Assembly (NCBI GenBank): GCA_963580455.1
Contig: OY756957.1
Location: forward strand, 23,838,501 to 23,902,500
DNA length: 64,000 nt
From: Euonymus europaeus
Taxonomy: Eukaryota; Streptophyta; Magnoliopsida; Celastrales; Celastraceae
Reading direction: 5' to 3'
Both the position numbers and the translations under genes were made by a program. Positions 12,284 to 23,379 of the stretch are shown in pieces. A model generated the notes under the pieces. That model saw only the letters and a list, made by a program, of their open reading frames with translations. It ran no database searches and was not told the DNA's origin. Position 1 is the first letter of the stretch. Every line of letters starts with the position of its first letter.

Positions 12284-12847
12284 GGGTTTTACTAACGTCC
12301 AGTCTAGGCAAAAGACTGGACGTTGTACAGTCCATTCTATTGAATGACACGACATCTATAATTGATTTTTAATTTGTTTTTTAAAATTTTATTATGAGAA
12401 GAATATGACAAAAATGGGTATGAAGTTTTAACTTATTACTAACGAAAAACTTTGTATGAAAATAATTTTTTTATTTTTTTCATTTTTTTGTCGGTGGATA
12501 ATTTATAGAATTTTTATTTTGCTGACGGATTACCAATGAAATTTATTTTTTTGCCAACTAATTACAAGAGGAATTTATTTTTTATCGACGGATACGGAAT
12601 TTTTTTTTTTTAATTTTTGGCCGATGGATTATTGACGAAAAAAATCTATCGGTAATTACCAACGAATTTTTTTCCATCGGTATTTAGATTACCTATGACT
12701 GTTTTAACGATGGAAATTTTCGATCGGCAATCAATATTATCGATAGATTTTTAGGATTACTGACAAAAAATTATGTCTATAATTCGTGAAGTTCTTGTAG
12801 TGAGATTAACGTCATCAAATTATTAGTTGGGGCAAGATAGACATTTT
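12284..12847. mobile_element. CACTA-type transposon terminus, copy 1 of a dispersed repeat
   Basis: The inverted form of the classic CACTA end, TTCTTGTAGTG, lies at 12792-12802. Before it come degenerate inverted subterminal motifs built on CGACGGA/TCGGTAATTACC, as in plant En/Spm elements. The left border carries a strong hairpin at 12295-12323 (ACGTCCAGTCT, short loop, AGACTGGACGT). About 560 bp are shared with 50806-51387 in the same orientation, including about 45 bp beyond the CACTA end. No opposite CACTA end and no transposase is present, so this is a remnant. Confidence 0.6.
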
Positions 12848-15031
12848 TATCCTATTGTAGTTTTATTTGTTGTAATTTTTTTTATAGTGTACTTATACTG
12901 TATAGTTATACATTATTTGATTTATTTCATTTGATGATTTAAACTTGTAGAGATCATATCAATGCAAAATCTTCAAGGAATGCCACTACCAAGTGGGCCA
13001 AGTGGCTCAACAACACAAACTTCTGGAATTGCTTAGCAAATAATATATGCAGCCTACAGGTATGAAAAATTGAAAACTCAACAAATTGTAGAATTCAATA
13101 ATGAATATGCTATATTGCTATTGGTCAGTTGCTCTACTATATTTTATCTTTTGCACTTCAATCTTTACTAAATCACTGCCTTTTTGGAGTTAGACAGGTT
13201 ATTATAGTTGCCATTTTGGAGTCAAGACTAGATGACTATTGACTAGTGGAGTGCCCAATTCGGCAGTTCCAACCTGCAGGCTGTAGCAACGGTGCAAGTG
13301 TGCAACCTGCACTCTCCAATTTCTCTATGAACCGAACAATTGCAATTATATCTTATATTCTTATTTTGATATTTTTTGGATTATGTTATGTAATAGTGTA
13401 ATTTGAATATTTGATTGTGCAACTCCGAACGGAATGAGTGAATATTTAGCATTTAAAAACTTACCTTTTAGTATATAGTAGTATTTAACAGTGAAATTTA
13501 CCATTAATTTTTTTTCCCAGCCGATATTATAGGCCAGTAAGCATTATCGGCCCGACCCGAGTCGGTTGACAACCGGCAACCGACCCGATATAGTCGAGCC
13601 GATAATGATTTTCAAGAATCCATAAAATCGGTTGTCGTGTTGGTTGGATTATCAGTCGATAATCAACCGACCCGACCCATGTAGAAGGGTTAGCCTTGCT
13701 ATTTAACAAACTAAAATCTCAATTTATGAATTGTAAAAACATAGATATATTTTTAGCTTAACAAAATGGAATTTCACATCATAATAATGGATGAAATTTT
13801 TTCAAGACTCTTACTGGTTTAAAACCTTAAATATTGAAAATAATATGACAAACCTCTGTCAGTGTTAGTTTCATATTATATCCCTTCAAGGGAATTATTT
13901 TTCGACCTGCTCTTATGGTTTTCTCCAAGTTCGTCAAACGGTTAGTAAGAGGGGTCACCACCCGTATGCTCCCTCGTCAAGGAGATCATGGTATTTACAC
14001 ATCCAATGTGCGAAGTCTACCTCTCTGCCACATCCGACATGTGTCTAATGGTAGATTATATAAATCCCCACAATCGGGCCAAGATTTGGGGAAGTCATGT
14101 GCATATGTCATTTCTCATTCACACCGCATTTCCAATATATTAATAACATGGGGAGTTGTCCAAAACCAAAAACATCAAATTACCAATCAACCATAAAATT
14201 TTTAGAAAATGCATTTTCAAATGTATGGATATAATTCAATAGATATATCTCCACAAAATATGGACCAATAGTCCTCATAAAATCACCATGGCATAGAAAA
14301 ACATCCACTGCTGAATTTTGAGAATTTTCAAAATATTCATACTATGTAGTTAAAGCATATAACCGATTGTTATACATCAAAATTTCAAATAAAATATACC
14401 AAAACTTATGATTGTATATAACATATGAAATACCAAAGTGCATGATTTGTAAAAGAGAATAATATCATTTTAACATAAAATTTCTAAAGATGACGAGAAG
14501 ATTCAGACATACAAAAATCATTATTCATTAAATCTTAAATACTTGCAGTATCACTAAGTCATCAAATTATTATGTAGAAGAAAAAAAAAAAAACAGTTTA
14601 TCAAATGTGTAGCAGTGATAAACCCTCACCTTTGCCTTCTTTCACTTAGTCATAAAAGGGCTTTTTTCCTTTCCGTTTATCATACTCCAAGCTTGGTCCT
14701 CCCCTGTCAGTTCCTATACATTAAAAATGCTATTACAATCATGACAATAATCATGTTTTCATATACAACCTTTGGTGTTTAAAAAAGTTCGGTCAGGCCT
14801 TAGATATTGTCTATGTTTAATACCCAAACTCTTTTCTCACCCAAAGCTTATGGGTTGACCACTTTCTATGCCATGCAAAATTATATTTACAAGTAAAACA
14901 CCTCATCTTACTCAGTTCCTTACTTGATCAAGTTGGAAGCTTGGTTTGATTCTTACACCCGATTGTAGCCTAATAGAAGAATGAACCAATAGATTAGGGT
15001 TCTTGTTTAACCATAATATCAAATCACCCAA
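12848..15031. other. Non-coding, repeat-like intergenic DNA
   Basis: No gene recognised. At 13540-13690 there is an island rich in CCGACCCGA and CGGTTG motifs and their inverses, typical of small plant DNA transposons, but its ends are unclear. The stretch 13870-14200 has an open frame (13915-14196) that looks like translated repeat. A 14-A run ends at about 14593. Confidence 0.4.
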
Positions 15032-15036
15032 AACTA
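15032..15036. repeat. Target-site duplication (AACTA), left copy
   Basis: AACTA lies directly before the left LTR at 15037. The identical five bases follow the right LTR at 19081-19085. A perfect 5-bp duplication is the usual copia footprint and shows the element integrated here as a unit. Confidence 0.88.
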
Positions 15037-15265
15037 TATGGGAACTTGAAGAAAGTAGTTTCATTGATGCTATATTCAAGATACAGGAACTGATAGATAA
15101 ATGAATACAAAGCTTGAACAATTCTAACGGTAATAATTAAACGATAATAATTCAAACTATGTACAGGAACTATTAATGCTCTAAGTGGGACTTATAGCCG
15201 TTGGAGATGGGCTACACTGATGGGCTGAGTTGTTTGAGGGCTTTAGAGAACAATAGTTCTCTTCA
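15037..15265 (-). repeat. 3' LTR of the copia element
   Basis: Begins TATGGGAACTTG and ends GTTCTCTTCA on the plus strand, so the element's own strand reads TGAAGAG...CCCATA. It matches 18852-19080 over its whole 229 bases with 11 substitutions and no gaps that I can see. The RNase H frame runs into it. Confidence 0.92.
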
Positions 15266-16089
15266 CGCCCCAGCAAGATCGAGGAGTTGTCACAAATGCC
15301 GATCTTGGACCGGAGAGAAACAAATTGAGACTTGGGAAGAGATTTGGTGAGAAGATCAGCGAGCTGATGATGTGTGGAGATGTGCTTAACAGAGATGATA
15401 CCTTTGTTAACAAGATCGCGAATAAAGTGTAAATCTACTGTGATATGTTTCATTCTGGAGTGAAGGATAGGATTAAGGCTAAGATGCATGGCGCCGAGGT
15501 TGTCGCGGTGAAGAATGGGAGGAGAACCCAAACGAAGGTGTAGTTCTTGAAGTAACTGAGAGACCCAAACAACCTCAAAAGCAGTGGAGGCTAATGAATG
15601 ATATTCAGCTTCGGTAGAAGATCAAGCTATTGCTTGAAATTGGACTTCCACAAAAAAAAGGATTTAGGATGAAACTAATGACCGATCATCGGGGTTTCCG
15701 GCCTAGTCAGAGTAAGCAGTCAAAGTCATGGAACGAACAGAGGAAAGGAGAATGCCAAGATGACAGATGCCTTAGAGGTAGCGCAGAAGCCTTTTTATGA
15801 TAAGCTAGTGAGTAGTGGTAAGACGTGTAAGATACTAAGCCAAGCGGTTGACTGAGAAGCTGATATCCAGATGTGTGAGAGATAAGTACTGAAGAGAACC
15901 AATGAGTCGTCGATACATAGTCCCATCAGAGAGGGAAGTGCCAGTCTGAGCAGATAAGGCAAAATTGGAAGGCAAGGGTGTGGTGATCGGTTTGCAATCC
16001 AGCATATCAACTTTCTTGAGGATATCCCATATATATTTCTGCTGACACAAAAAAAAGACCCTTATCAGTACGAGGAACTTCAATGCCAA
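15181..16089 (-). pseudogene. Copia RT C-terminal part and RNase H
   Basis: The frame at 16089-15835 continues the reverse transcriptase connection region ([16 protein letters not shown], then the RLIGSLQYLSLTHLDI motif). The RNase H end lies at 15531-15181 (ILHRDNLGAMHLSLNPI, STHHQLADLLTKSL). Between them, in other frames, SSTEAEYHSLA is readable. A frameshift separates it from the RT core near 16050, and several stops interrupt it. Confidence 0.88.
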
Positions 16090-16594
16090 GAAAGTAGGTT
16101 AGATTATCCAATTTCTTGAGAGAAAACTGATGATCTAAAGCAGCTGTGATGCATTGAATTGTAGCAAGATCAGAACCTGTGAGAATGATGTCATCTACAT
16201 ACACAAGAAGGTATAACACACCATTAGAGGTACGAAATATAAATAATGAGCAATCTGCCTTAGAAGGAATAAAACCAAACCGAATTAATGCTCCACGAAG
16301 AGCAGTGAACCATGCACGGGGGGCCTGTTTAAGGCCATAAAAAGACCTGTGGAGAAGGCAAACATGAGTAGGAAATTGTTTGTCAATGAAACCAGGTGGT
16401 TGTTTCATCACGACAGTTTCAGTGAGTTTTCCATTTAAGAAGGCATTATTTATATCTAATTGCTTGATCGGCCACTGATTCATAGTAGCAATGGAGAGAA
16501 TGAGTATGATGGGGGTGGGTTTAACTACCGGAGAGAATGTTTCAAAGTAATCAATACCAGCCCATTGCCGATAACCTTGAGCGACCAAATGCAC
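16007..16594 (-). pseudogene. Copia reverse transcriptase core
   Basis: 195 codons of RVT_2-type reverse transcriptase: [20 protein letters not shown], the [14 protein letters not shown] strand, [20 protein letters not shown] and an intact catalytic VYVDDIIL. An in-frame TAG (16604-16606) separates it from the integrase frame, and a frameshift ends it. The catalytic residues look intact, so decay here is recent compared with the relic at 7-10 kb. Confidence 0.92.
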
Positions 16595-16603
16595 TTTATA
16601 GCG

Positions 16604-18132
16604 CTAGACACTACCATCAGGGTGACGTTTAAGACGAAAAATCCATTTGCAACCTATACGACGATGAGATGGCTCAACAGGAATCAAGGTCCATGTGTGA
16701 TGTTGAGCTAAATCTCGTAGCTCATCATTCATATCATCTGTCCATTTAGGACAGCGCAAGGCTTCACGAATAGAGTGGGGTTCAGTAGGAAGAGTAGTGG
16801 GAAATGACGTGGGATGAAGGAATTTTGGTTTGAAGACGTTATTCATGGAGCGAGTGGTCATTTTGTGAGTGCGAGGTGGGCTGGGGTTTATATCCGAGAC
16901 AGAATGGGTAAAGGAAGGTGCTTTAGAAAGAGAATCACAAGCAATAGAGAATGCATGGGAAGTAGGAGGAGATGATGGCGAAGCAGCATATGGGCTGCTG
17001 GGAATGGGAGACGGAGCAGCGGAGGTGCTATTAGAAGGTATTGGAATGGAAGAAGGAGAACTATTTGGTGGCTCGATGGTGTTGGGATTGGGCAGAGTCT
17101 CATAAGATGTTAGAGAAGACAGTGAAGTGGGACTGGATGACAGGCCTGGAAACAAGTGTTCCTTAAAGACGACATGCCGAGAAAGATACAACTGTTGAGA
17201 TTGGGGTTCATAACACTTAAAAGAACTCTGCAAGGAAGAGTATCCAACAAAAATACAGGGTTTGGAATGAGCTTCCAACTTACTATGAGTGTAAGGCCGA
17301 AGCCAAGGATAACACAAACATCCAAATATCCTGAGTTTATGAAGATTAGGAAGCTGCTGAAACAATGCTTGAAAGGGGGACTGAGTTTTAAGAGGACTAA
17401 TGGGTTGATGATTGATAAGAAAAACTACAGTTTCAAAGGCAAGCGACCAAAATTCAGGAGGAAGTTTGGTAGAAGTAAGTAGTGTTTTACCAGTTTCGAC
17501 AATGTGACGATGTTTATGTTCCACAATGCCAACATGTTGAGAAGTATATGGTGGAGACTGCATCCAAGAAATACCCAAAAGAGCTAAAGTATATTTAATC
17601 TTGATAAATTCACCACCATTATCGGTATAGAGTGTTTTAATAGTAGCTTGAAATTGATTTTCAACAAGACTTTTAAATTGAAGAAAAATTGAGAAAGTAT
17701 CAGACTTTTGTACCATGGGAAAAATCCATGAGCACCTTGTGAAATGGTCAACAAATAGCAAATAATATTTATGTCCAAAGAGAGATGGTGTTGAGACCGG
17801 TCCCCACACAACAAAACTTGTAATGGAGATGAAGTAAGAAGAGTTTATGTCCTAAATGGGAGCTTGTGGCTTTTATTAATGTTGCAAGAGTTACAATGGA
17901 ACAGTTGTTCATTTTTCACATAAGGTAAAGGGACAGAGTGAACCAATGAACGCAAGATAGTTGGACAAGGGTGCCCGAGTTGTTGATGCCACAGATTGAG
18001 AGTAGTTTTGATAGTTGAAAAATTAGCAGAGTGCACAGAGATGGACTTGAGAGGCTTGAGAGATGATAGTTGATAAGTGTCATTACTACATATGCCTTGA
18101 GCCAAAGGAAGACCTGAAATCTGAGACTTCAC
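16604..18132 (-). pseudogene. Copia GAG-pre-integrase and integrase
   Basis: The pre-integrase zinc region is at 18132-17845 (LWHQQLGHPC and a downstream FHCNSC motif). The rve core lies at 17809-16604 (WGPVSTPSLFGHKYYLLFVD, LYTDNGGEFI, SPPYTSQHVGIVEHKHR), followed by the copia tail with RIFGCLCYPWLRPY and CIFVGYS, then a serine-proline-rich spacer. A stop and a frameshift between 17809 and 17850 separate the two frames. The N-terminal end at about 18136 is a breakpoint where the upstream part of the same domain is found on the opposite strand. Confidence 0.9.
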
Positions 18133-18135
18133 AAC

Positions 18136-18722
18136 AAAAAATTCAGTCTAATGGAAACAACTCTAATTGGAATCAATATCCTCCTCGCCAGTCTAATGGG
18201 GGAGGAGGTGGTCATCGCCAACAACAACAACATCATTCAAATAGAGGACCTGGTTCACAACGATATAACACATCCAACACTAACAATGGTGGTCCATGAC
18301 AGAGACCACGAGTGATGTGTCAAATTTATGAAAAGCCGGGACACTCAGCCCGTGTGTGCAGAAAACTAAAATCTTTCGTATCAGAATATGCACCAAATGC
18401 TAACTATGCCAGTAGCTCTGCAGGGTCAACTCCTTCCAATTCCACTATGCAACTATGGTTGGTGGATTCCGAGGCGAGCCACAACATGACCGCGGATCTT
18501 GGTAACCTGTCTATTCATTCAAAATATGACGGCACTGAGGAGGTCAAGATAGGTGATGGCTCAGGTTTGTTAGTAACTCATCAAGGTTTCGGTATTTTGC
18601 ACACATCTTCTCATAATTTTACACTCAATAACACAGTGTGTTCCTGCCCTTAAGAAAAATCTCATTTTTGTGCACCAATTCACCAAGTCTAATAATGTGT
18701 TTGTTGAATTTTATCATGAATT
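18136..18722 (+). pseudogene. Inverted copia gag zinc knuckle-protease block
   Basis: This block is on the plus strand while the rest of the element is on the minus strand. In order: a polar Q/N/G-rich gag tail (18150-18300), a zinc knuckle at 18318-18360 with its second cysteine replaced by tyrosine (CQIYEKPGHSARVC), and a protease motif at about 18456-18490 where the usual DSGAS reads DSEAS. Past a frameshift near 18645 the start of the pre-integrase domain follows (LKKNLIFVHQFTKSNNVFVE), breaking off at GAATTT near 18720. Its continuation is the minus-strand sequence starting at about 18145. Confidence 0.88.
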
Positions 18723-18806
18723 TGCATTGATAGCAAGTACAGTTTTGCCATTAGAGGCGACAAGGGCAGAACCATCTTTGTGAGTGGTGTTTGAATCAGT
18801 GGCCAT
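18717..18806 (-). pseudogene. N-terminal stub of copia gag
   Basis: On the minus strand, 35 bases after the primer binding site, ATG at 18806 opens about 30 codons beginning MATDSNTTHKDGSALVASNG, a typical copia gag start. It ends at the inversion breakpoint. The main body of gag (the roughly 200-residue core before the zinc knuckle) is found nowhere in the element, so gag was deleted as well as rearranged. Confidence 0.7.
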
Positions 18807-18840
18807 AGATTAAGAGGATTCTGGAGATATGGGTGAATCT

Positions 18841-18851
18841 CTCTGATACCA
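18841..18851 (-). other. Primer binding site for initiator methionine tRNA
   Basis: The minus strand reads TGGTATCAGAG directly after the 5' LTR. This is the complement of the 3' end of plant initiator tRNA-Met, the usual copia primer site. It fixes the inner end of the right LTR at 18852 and the direction of the element. Confidence 0.9.
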
Positions 18852-19080
18852 TATGGGAACTTGAAGAAAGTAGTTTCATTGATGTTATATTAAAGATACA
18901 TGAACTGATATATAAAAGAATACAAAGCCTGAACAATTCTAACGGTAATAATTAAACGGTAATAATTCAAACTATGTACAAGAACTATTAATGCTCTAAA
19001 TGGAACTTATAGCCGTTGGAGATGGGCTACACTGATGGGTTGAGTTGTTTGAGGGCTTTAGAGAACAATAGTTCTCTTCA
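18852..19080 (-). repeat. 5' LTR of the copia element
   Basis: 229 bases matching the left LTR with 11 substitutions. It is followed by AACTA (19081-19085), the right copy of the target duplication, and on the inner side by the primer binding site. Confidence 0.92.
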
Positions 19081-19085
19081 AACTA

Positions 19086-19452
19086 CATGAGCTTACCTTG
19101 CTATGAACTCCAAAGCTTTTGAGTCTCCTTCTTCTTCTTCTCACCGTCTCTCTCTCTCTCTCTACTACACACTAGAAGTTTTATGAGCACTCACCAACAT
19201 ATTAATATCTCATTATACACCCTTTATTCTCCCTTTCTTTGATGGCCACATGTCACCCATGCCTTGATTTTGTTTGGATTTTCTACTAAAGCCATACATT
19301 TCCTAAGTGAGACAAAAGTGGTTTTGACCCGATTTATTCCCAAGGTTGCCACGTGTTCACCTCTCACTTGCCTTTCCATCTAAACTTCATTTTTTGATTC
19401 CTTAAAAACACTATAAATCCTCCCATTGGTAATCTTGTCATCATTAAGTAGA

Positions 19453-19483
<31 letters not shown>

Positions 19484-22331
19484 GCCACTTGCATCCCATG
19501 TATTGGACCGCCCTTATCATCCAATCCTTGAATCTTTAATAAGACAACACTCCACTTTTCTCATTGGATTTCTCTCCTCGGTAGCCATGCTCCTCTATGT
19601 GGAAATTTTCCAAATGCAGCTCCCCAATCCTTGTTTGAGACTTCTCACATTCCTTTTTATCTTATTGATCAAATTATTTTTCCATAATCATTAAACAAAC
19701 ACTATACCCGATAGTGTTATCACTAGCCCACATCGTGGTAATATATACTCACATTTACTTGACTGGCAATGTAAAAGATATGATACATATTGATGCACTT
19801 ACAATTTAGTTACACTATACACAATAATAGTTAAGTCACATCACAAATGGACCCAATTATGGGAAAATGTAGATTTTATTGTCAATTTGATGTTGCAAAG
19901 ATATAATGAAAAAACTTAGCACATTGGCCCAAAACCTAACCCGAACTATCCGGGCCAAGGCTAGGGCTGGGATATCATTTTTCCCTAAAGCCCGATTAAT
20001 CAATTAGAGTTTGGGCCCAAACTACACTTGAGCAAAATATTTCAGGGCCAATGGTGACCCTTATACGTGTGGTTTCCACGATTACTAGAGGAATGAGTAG
20101 GCCTTGGCATCGGGCCAGGTCCACCTGGCCCAAAAATCTTAACTACAAGCTCGAATTGACTATTCTGGCTTTAAGCTGGGCTGGCTCGAGTTTAAGATGA
20201 AATAGGCAACCTGGCCTGGATAGGGCCCACATGGTTCAGTCCTGGACCAGACTTCAAGCTTATGGGCCATCTTCCAATTGTGAATTTTTTTCTTCACCTT
20301 ACATGTCCCATCAGACATCTCTTTGTAGACTTTGCTTAACAATTGTTGTCACCAAAACTAGGCTAAAAGATTCCCCATTACTTTTATAGTTTTATTTTTC
20401 ACTTTCAATTTTATATTTATTTTCTCTCATTTTTGTTTCCTCATTTAATGTTGGACCCCTCTCTCTCTTGCTTGGTCATCATCTCTTTGTGAGTTTGTGT
20501 CAAGAACCCATTAAAAGTCAATATTGACAACTAGAATTTTAGGGTATCTTTTATTCAGATATGTGACCGTTTATAATGTAGTGAACCAGGGTGTTTGCCT
20601 CTATTGCTTACTTCTTAGTAAATACTTTGGTTGCTTGTAACGACACTACATGAGCTGTTTTTATTTACAACAATGTAAATGCTACTTGTTTATTCTGTAT
20701 GAAAGTCCTGCTACTTGACTAGTGTTCTCTTGTGTTGTATGATTCTTGATTTATGCTTGGCTTGATTGATACTTGACTATCGCTAAACTCTTATGAGATT
20801 TTGTTTTCCATCTTACTCATGTGAATTTCATACCCACATGGCTTGTATGTTCATGATATATGTTATTCTCATCTTTCTTGTCTCTCCATTTTATCATTCA
20901 AGTTACAACACATTCATTGAGTCTTTTGACTCATGCTTTATATGTTGATTTTCAGATAGAGGATCCGACGGGACTCAGACCATCTTCAACTACTTAGATT
21001 TAATTCGCTTTTAGTGAACCCGACACATTTTGTGTGGGTATTTTATAGATCTTGTCATGTATACATTTTGACTAAACTCTACGATTAGTAGCTCCTTTAA
21101 GCACAGTTAGGGATTCTGGTATGTATGACTAAAGGCTTCTAATCATATTTGGGAGGTACCAATATTATGTGAATGGTGATTTCGTGTTCATCTCGTGTGA
21201 TCTTCTTATTTATTATAAAGGCTTGCTTTGCTTCAGTGGGCCTTGGGTTTACTAGAGTCATGCACCGGTCACGTTCCTCATTTGGGTCATAATAAAGTGT
21301 CTTATTTGTATTCATGTTAGGTCTAGCCTGGCTCAACCCACAAGTGCGAGATAGTGCTAAGTCACACATCAGTTGAATGAAGCAAGTGACGTTGGTTTAA
21401 ATAAAACCAAACTCTTTGACACTTATTAAGGTCTTCTCTTAATCTAGTGAGTTGAGCTTTGAGCCGTAGTAGTTGGACTTACTTAATGAGTTGGGCTTCA
21501 GGCTTTAGGAACTAGGCTAAGGAAAAATAAATGCGTGGGGATCCATTGTATTCAAGAGAATTGGATAACTCAAAGCAAACAATAGTATTGATATAAGTGG
21601 GCTTGAAATTTACAACACAAGATGCAGCAAGCTATCTTGGGTAAACTTTGAGTCAGCACATACGTCGAATCTTGCGGATTATACAAGGAATATATATTAC
21701 CGCTACATCGAGGTGCATGAGGGTCGCAAAGTCATAACATGTTGAGTATAATTCATATTGGTTTTTCCTTTCTGTTTCGCATTGCTTCTGCGTTTGTTTT
21801 CCCTTATTTCTTTTGTTCTTCAGGCCATCGTATCTGATACTTTTGTTTTTGCTTCTTTTCTTTTGGTTAGAGGTGTACATCAAGACGAGTTTTGAATTAT
21901 CATATATAATGACATACAAGCTGCTAGCTCAATGTTGGTTCACGTTAGGTCAGGTTTTGGTACCCGGTGTAACCCCTACCTTTGTTGATATATACATGTT
22001 GCTTATCGAAAAAAATCAAATGTACAAAAATAAATTTGTATGATATCATTTTTATTTTTAAAAAATATTTATCTTATGATGTCGTTCTATTTTTAAAAAG
22101 TACAATATTAAATGCATGCGATTAATGATATTGATTGATGGAATAAGTGCTTTCGAAAATCATTATTTTTATATAATTATCTTCATTAATTAATTTATTT
22201 TTTAAGAAGCTTTACTAGAAATATTAAATTGAATAATGGATTAAACTTGGAAAGAAAGAGAAAGGAAGACTGCGAGTCCAGAGAAGATCATCTAATGGAT
22301 GGCCATAGTGACTACTACATAATCATTTGGA
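19086..22331. other. Intergenic DNA with LINE- and LTR-like debris
   Basis: No gene recognised. CT microsatellites lie at 19142-19162 and 19453-19481. A TCACACATCAG block at 21362 resembles LTR/TRIM-type starts. The stretch 21770-22030 ends GTTGCTTATCGAAAAAAATC, like the tail of a plant LINE, preceded by T-rich sequence. Small open frames at 19482-19694 and 21813-22043 are compositional. Confidence 0.4.
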
Positions 22332-22341
22332 CTATATTAAT

Positions 22342-23369
22342 GGGTTAATACAACTTTTAGTCACCGAAAGATAGTTCGTGTTTCATTTTGATCACCGAAA
22401 GATAAAACTTTTTAACTTGGTAATTTAACTTCTCATTTTGTTCCATTCAAGCCACTCGGTCAGAATTTCTCAAATTCGGGCAGCCATAAAGGTGAGGTGA
22501 CAGTTTGACTTAATTTCATTGGTTGCCGTGAAAAATGATCGCCACGTGGTTAATACTACTTTCACTCATCGAAAGATAGTCTATGTGTCATTTTGGTCAC
22601 CAAAAAATAAAACGTTTCAACTTGGTCACTTAACATTTCATTTTGTTACAGCCAACCCATGATTTCTCAAATCCGGGCAGTCAAAAGAGTGAAGTGACAG
22701 TTTAACTTACTTCTTAGGGTATGAATGACGTTTTAAGGTTTGATCTACAAGACCTAATTTCTACTTCTTAGTTTGACGGCGGGATTGGTCCTGCCACTGA
22801 ATGATGATTGCACTTAGAGGCTGCAAGAGAGCATTCCGGCAGCGGCACTCGGTGGCCAGTTTCTTGCATCATCTAAATTCTTGCCCCTCCATCTCTCTAT
22901 CTTTTATATATATATTTCAAATTTTATTTTGAAAATTGCATCACGTGACAATCATTTTTCAAGTGAACCAATCAAAAGCAAGTTAAACTGCCACGTCACA
23001 TTTTTGGTTGCCCGGATTTGAGAAATAATCTTAACCGGTTGGCTTTACTAAAATAAAATGAAAAAGTGACTAAGTTGAAACGTTTTATCTTTCGGTGGCC
23101 ACAATGAAACATGAGTTATCTTTGAGTGACTGAAAGTAGTATTAACCCATGCATGATATTTCCACGTGGTGTCTATTTTCCACATGGACCAATCAAAGCA
23201 AGTCAAATTTTCACGTCACCTTTATGACTGCTCGAATTTGAGAAATCCTGACCGAGTGACTTGACTGGAACAAAATGAAAAGTTAAGTTACCAAGTTGAA
23301 ACGTTTTATCTTTTGGTGACCAAAATGAAACACGGACTATCTTTCGGTGATTAAAAGTTGTATTAACCC
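22342..23369. mobile_element. Foldback Mutator-like element with a second palindrome nested inside
   Basis: The ends are long inverted repeats: GGGTTAATACAACTTTTAGT... at the left is mirrored by ...ATTAAAAGTTGTATTAACCC at the right, and the arms pair for about 200 bases each. Flanking CTATATTAAT (22332-22341) and CTACATTAAT (23370-23379) agree at 9 of 10 bases, matching the 9-11-bp duplication of Mutator-like elements. An inner pair of related inverted repeats (about 22547 and 23148) flanks the middle. No transposase frame exists, so it is non-autonomous. Confidence 0.75.
22547..23148. repeat. Inner inverted-repeat element of the same family
   Basis: GTTAATACTACTTTCACTCA near 22549 is mirrored by GAGTGACTGAAAGTAGTATT near 23125-23142, and each inner arm is also about 70-75% similar to the outer arm beside it. 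The layout is outer arm, inner arm, centre, inner arm inverted, outer arm inverted. A palindromic CCACGTGG lies at the outer/inner boundary on both sides (22542-22549 and about 23162-23169). Confidence 0.6.
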
Positions 23370-23379
23370 CTACATTAAT

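Larger units (their letters stand above)
15037..19080 (-). mobile_element. Full-length Ty1/copia LTR retrotransposon with inverted gag-protease block
   Basis: A 4,044-bp element on the minus strand with 229-bp LTRs (15037-15265, 18852-19080), perfect AACTA target duplication and an initiator-Met tRNA primer site next to the right LTR. The pre-integrase, integrase, reverse transcriptase and RNase H parts run on the minus strand in copia order. The gag zinc knuckle and protease (18136-18722) lie on the opposite strand, so an internal piece is inverted. The gag core is missing. The coding parts carry stops and frameshifts. The LTRs differ at 11 of 229 positions by my hand alignment (about 5%), so insertion is old but not ancient. 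Confidence 0.9.

Noticed and set aside
18063..18299. Q/N/G-rich plus-strand ORF as a possible host prion-like protein
   Set aside because: The first part is antisense to copia pre-integrase and the rest is the polar tail of gag next to a zinc knuckle, so it is retrotransposon sequence.
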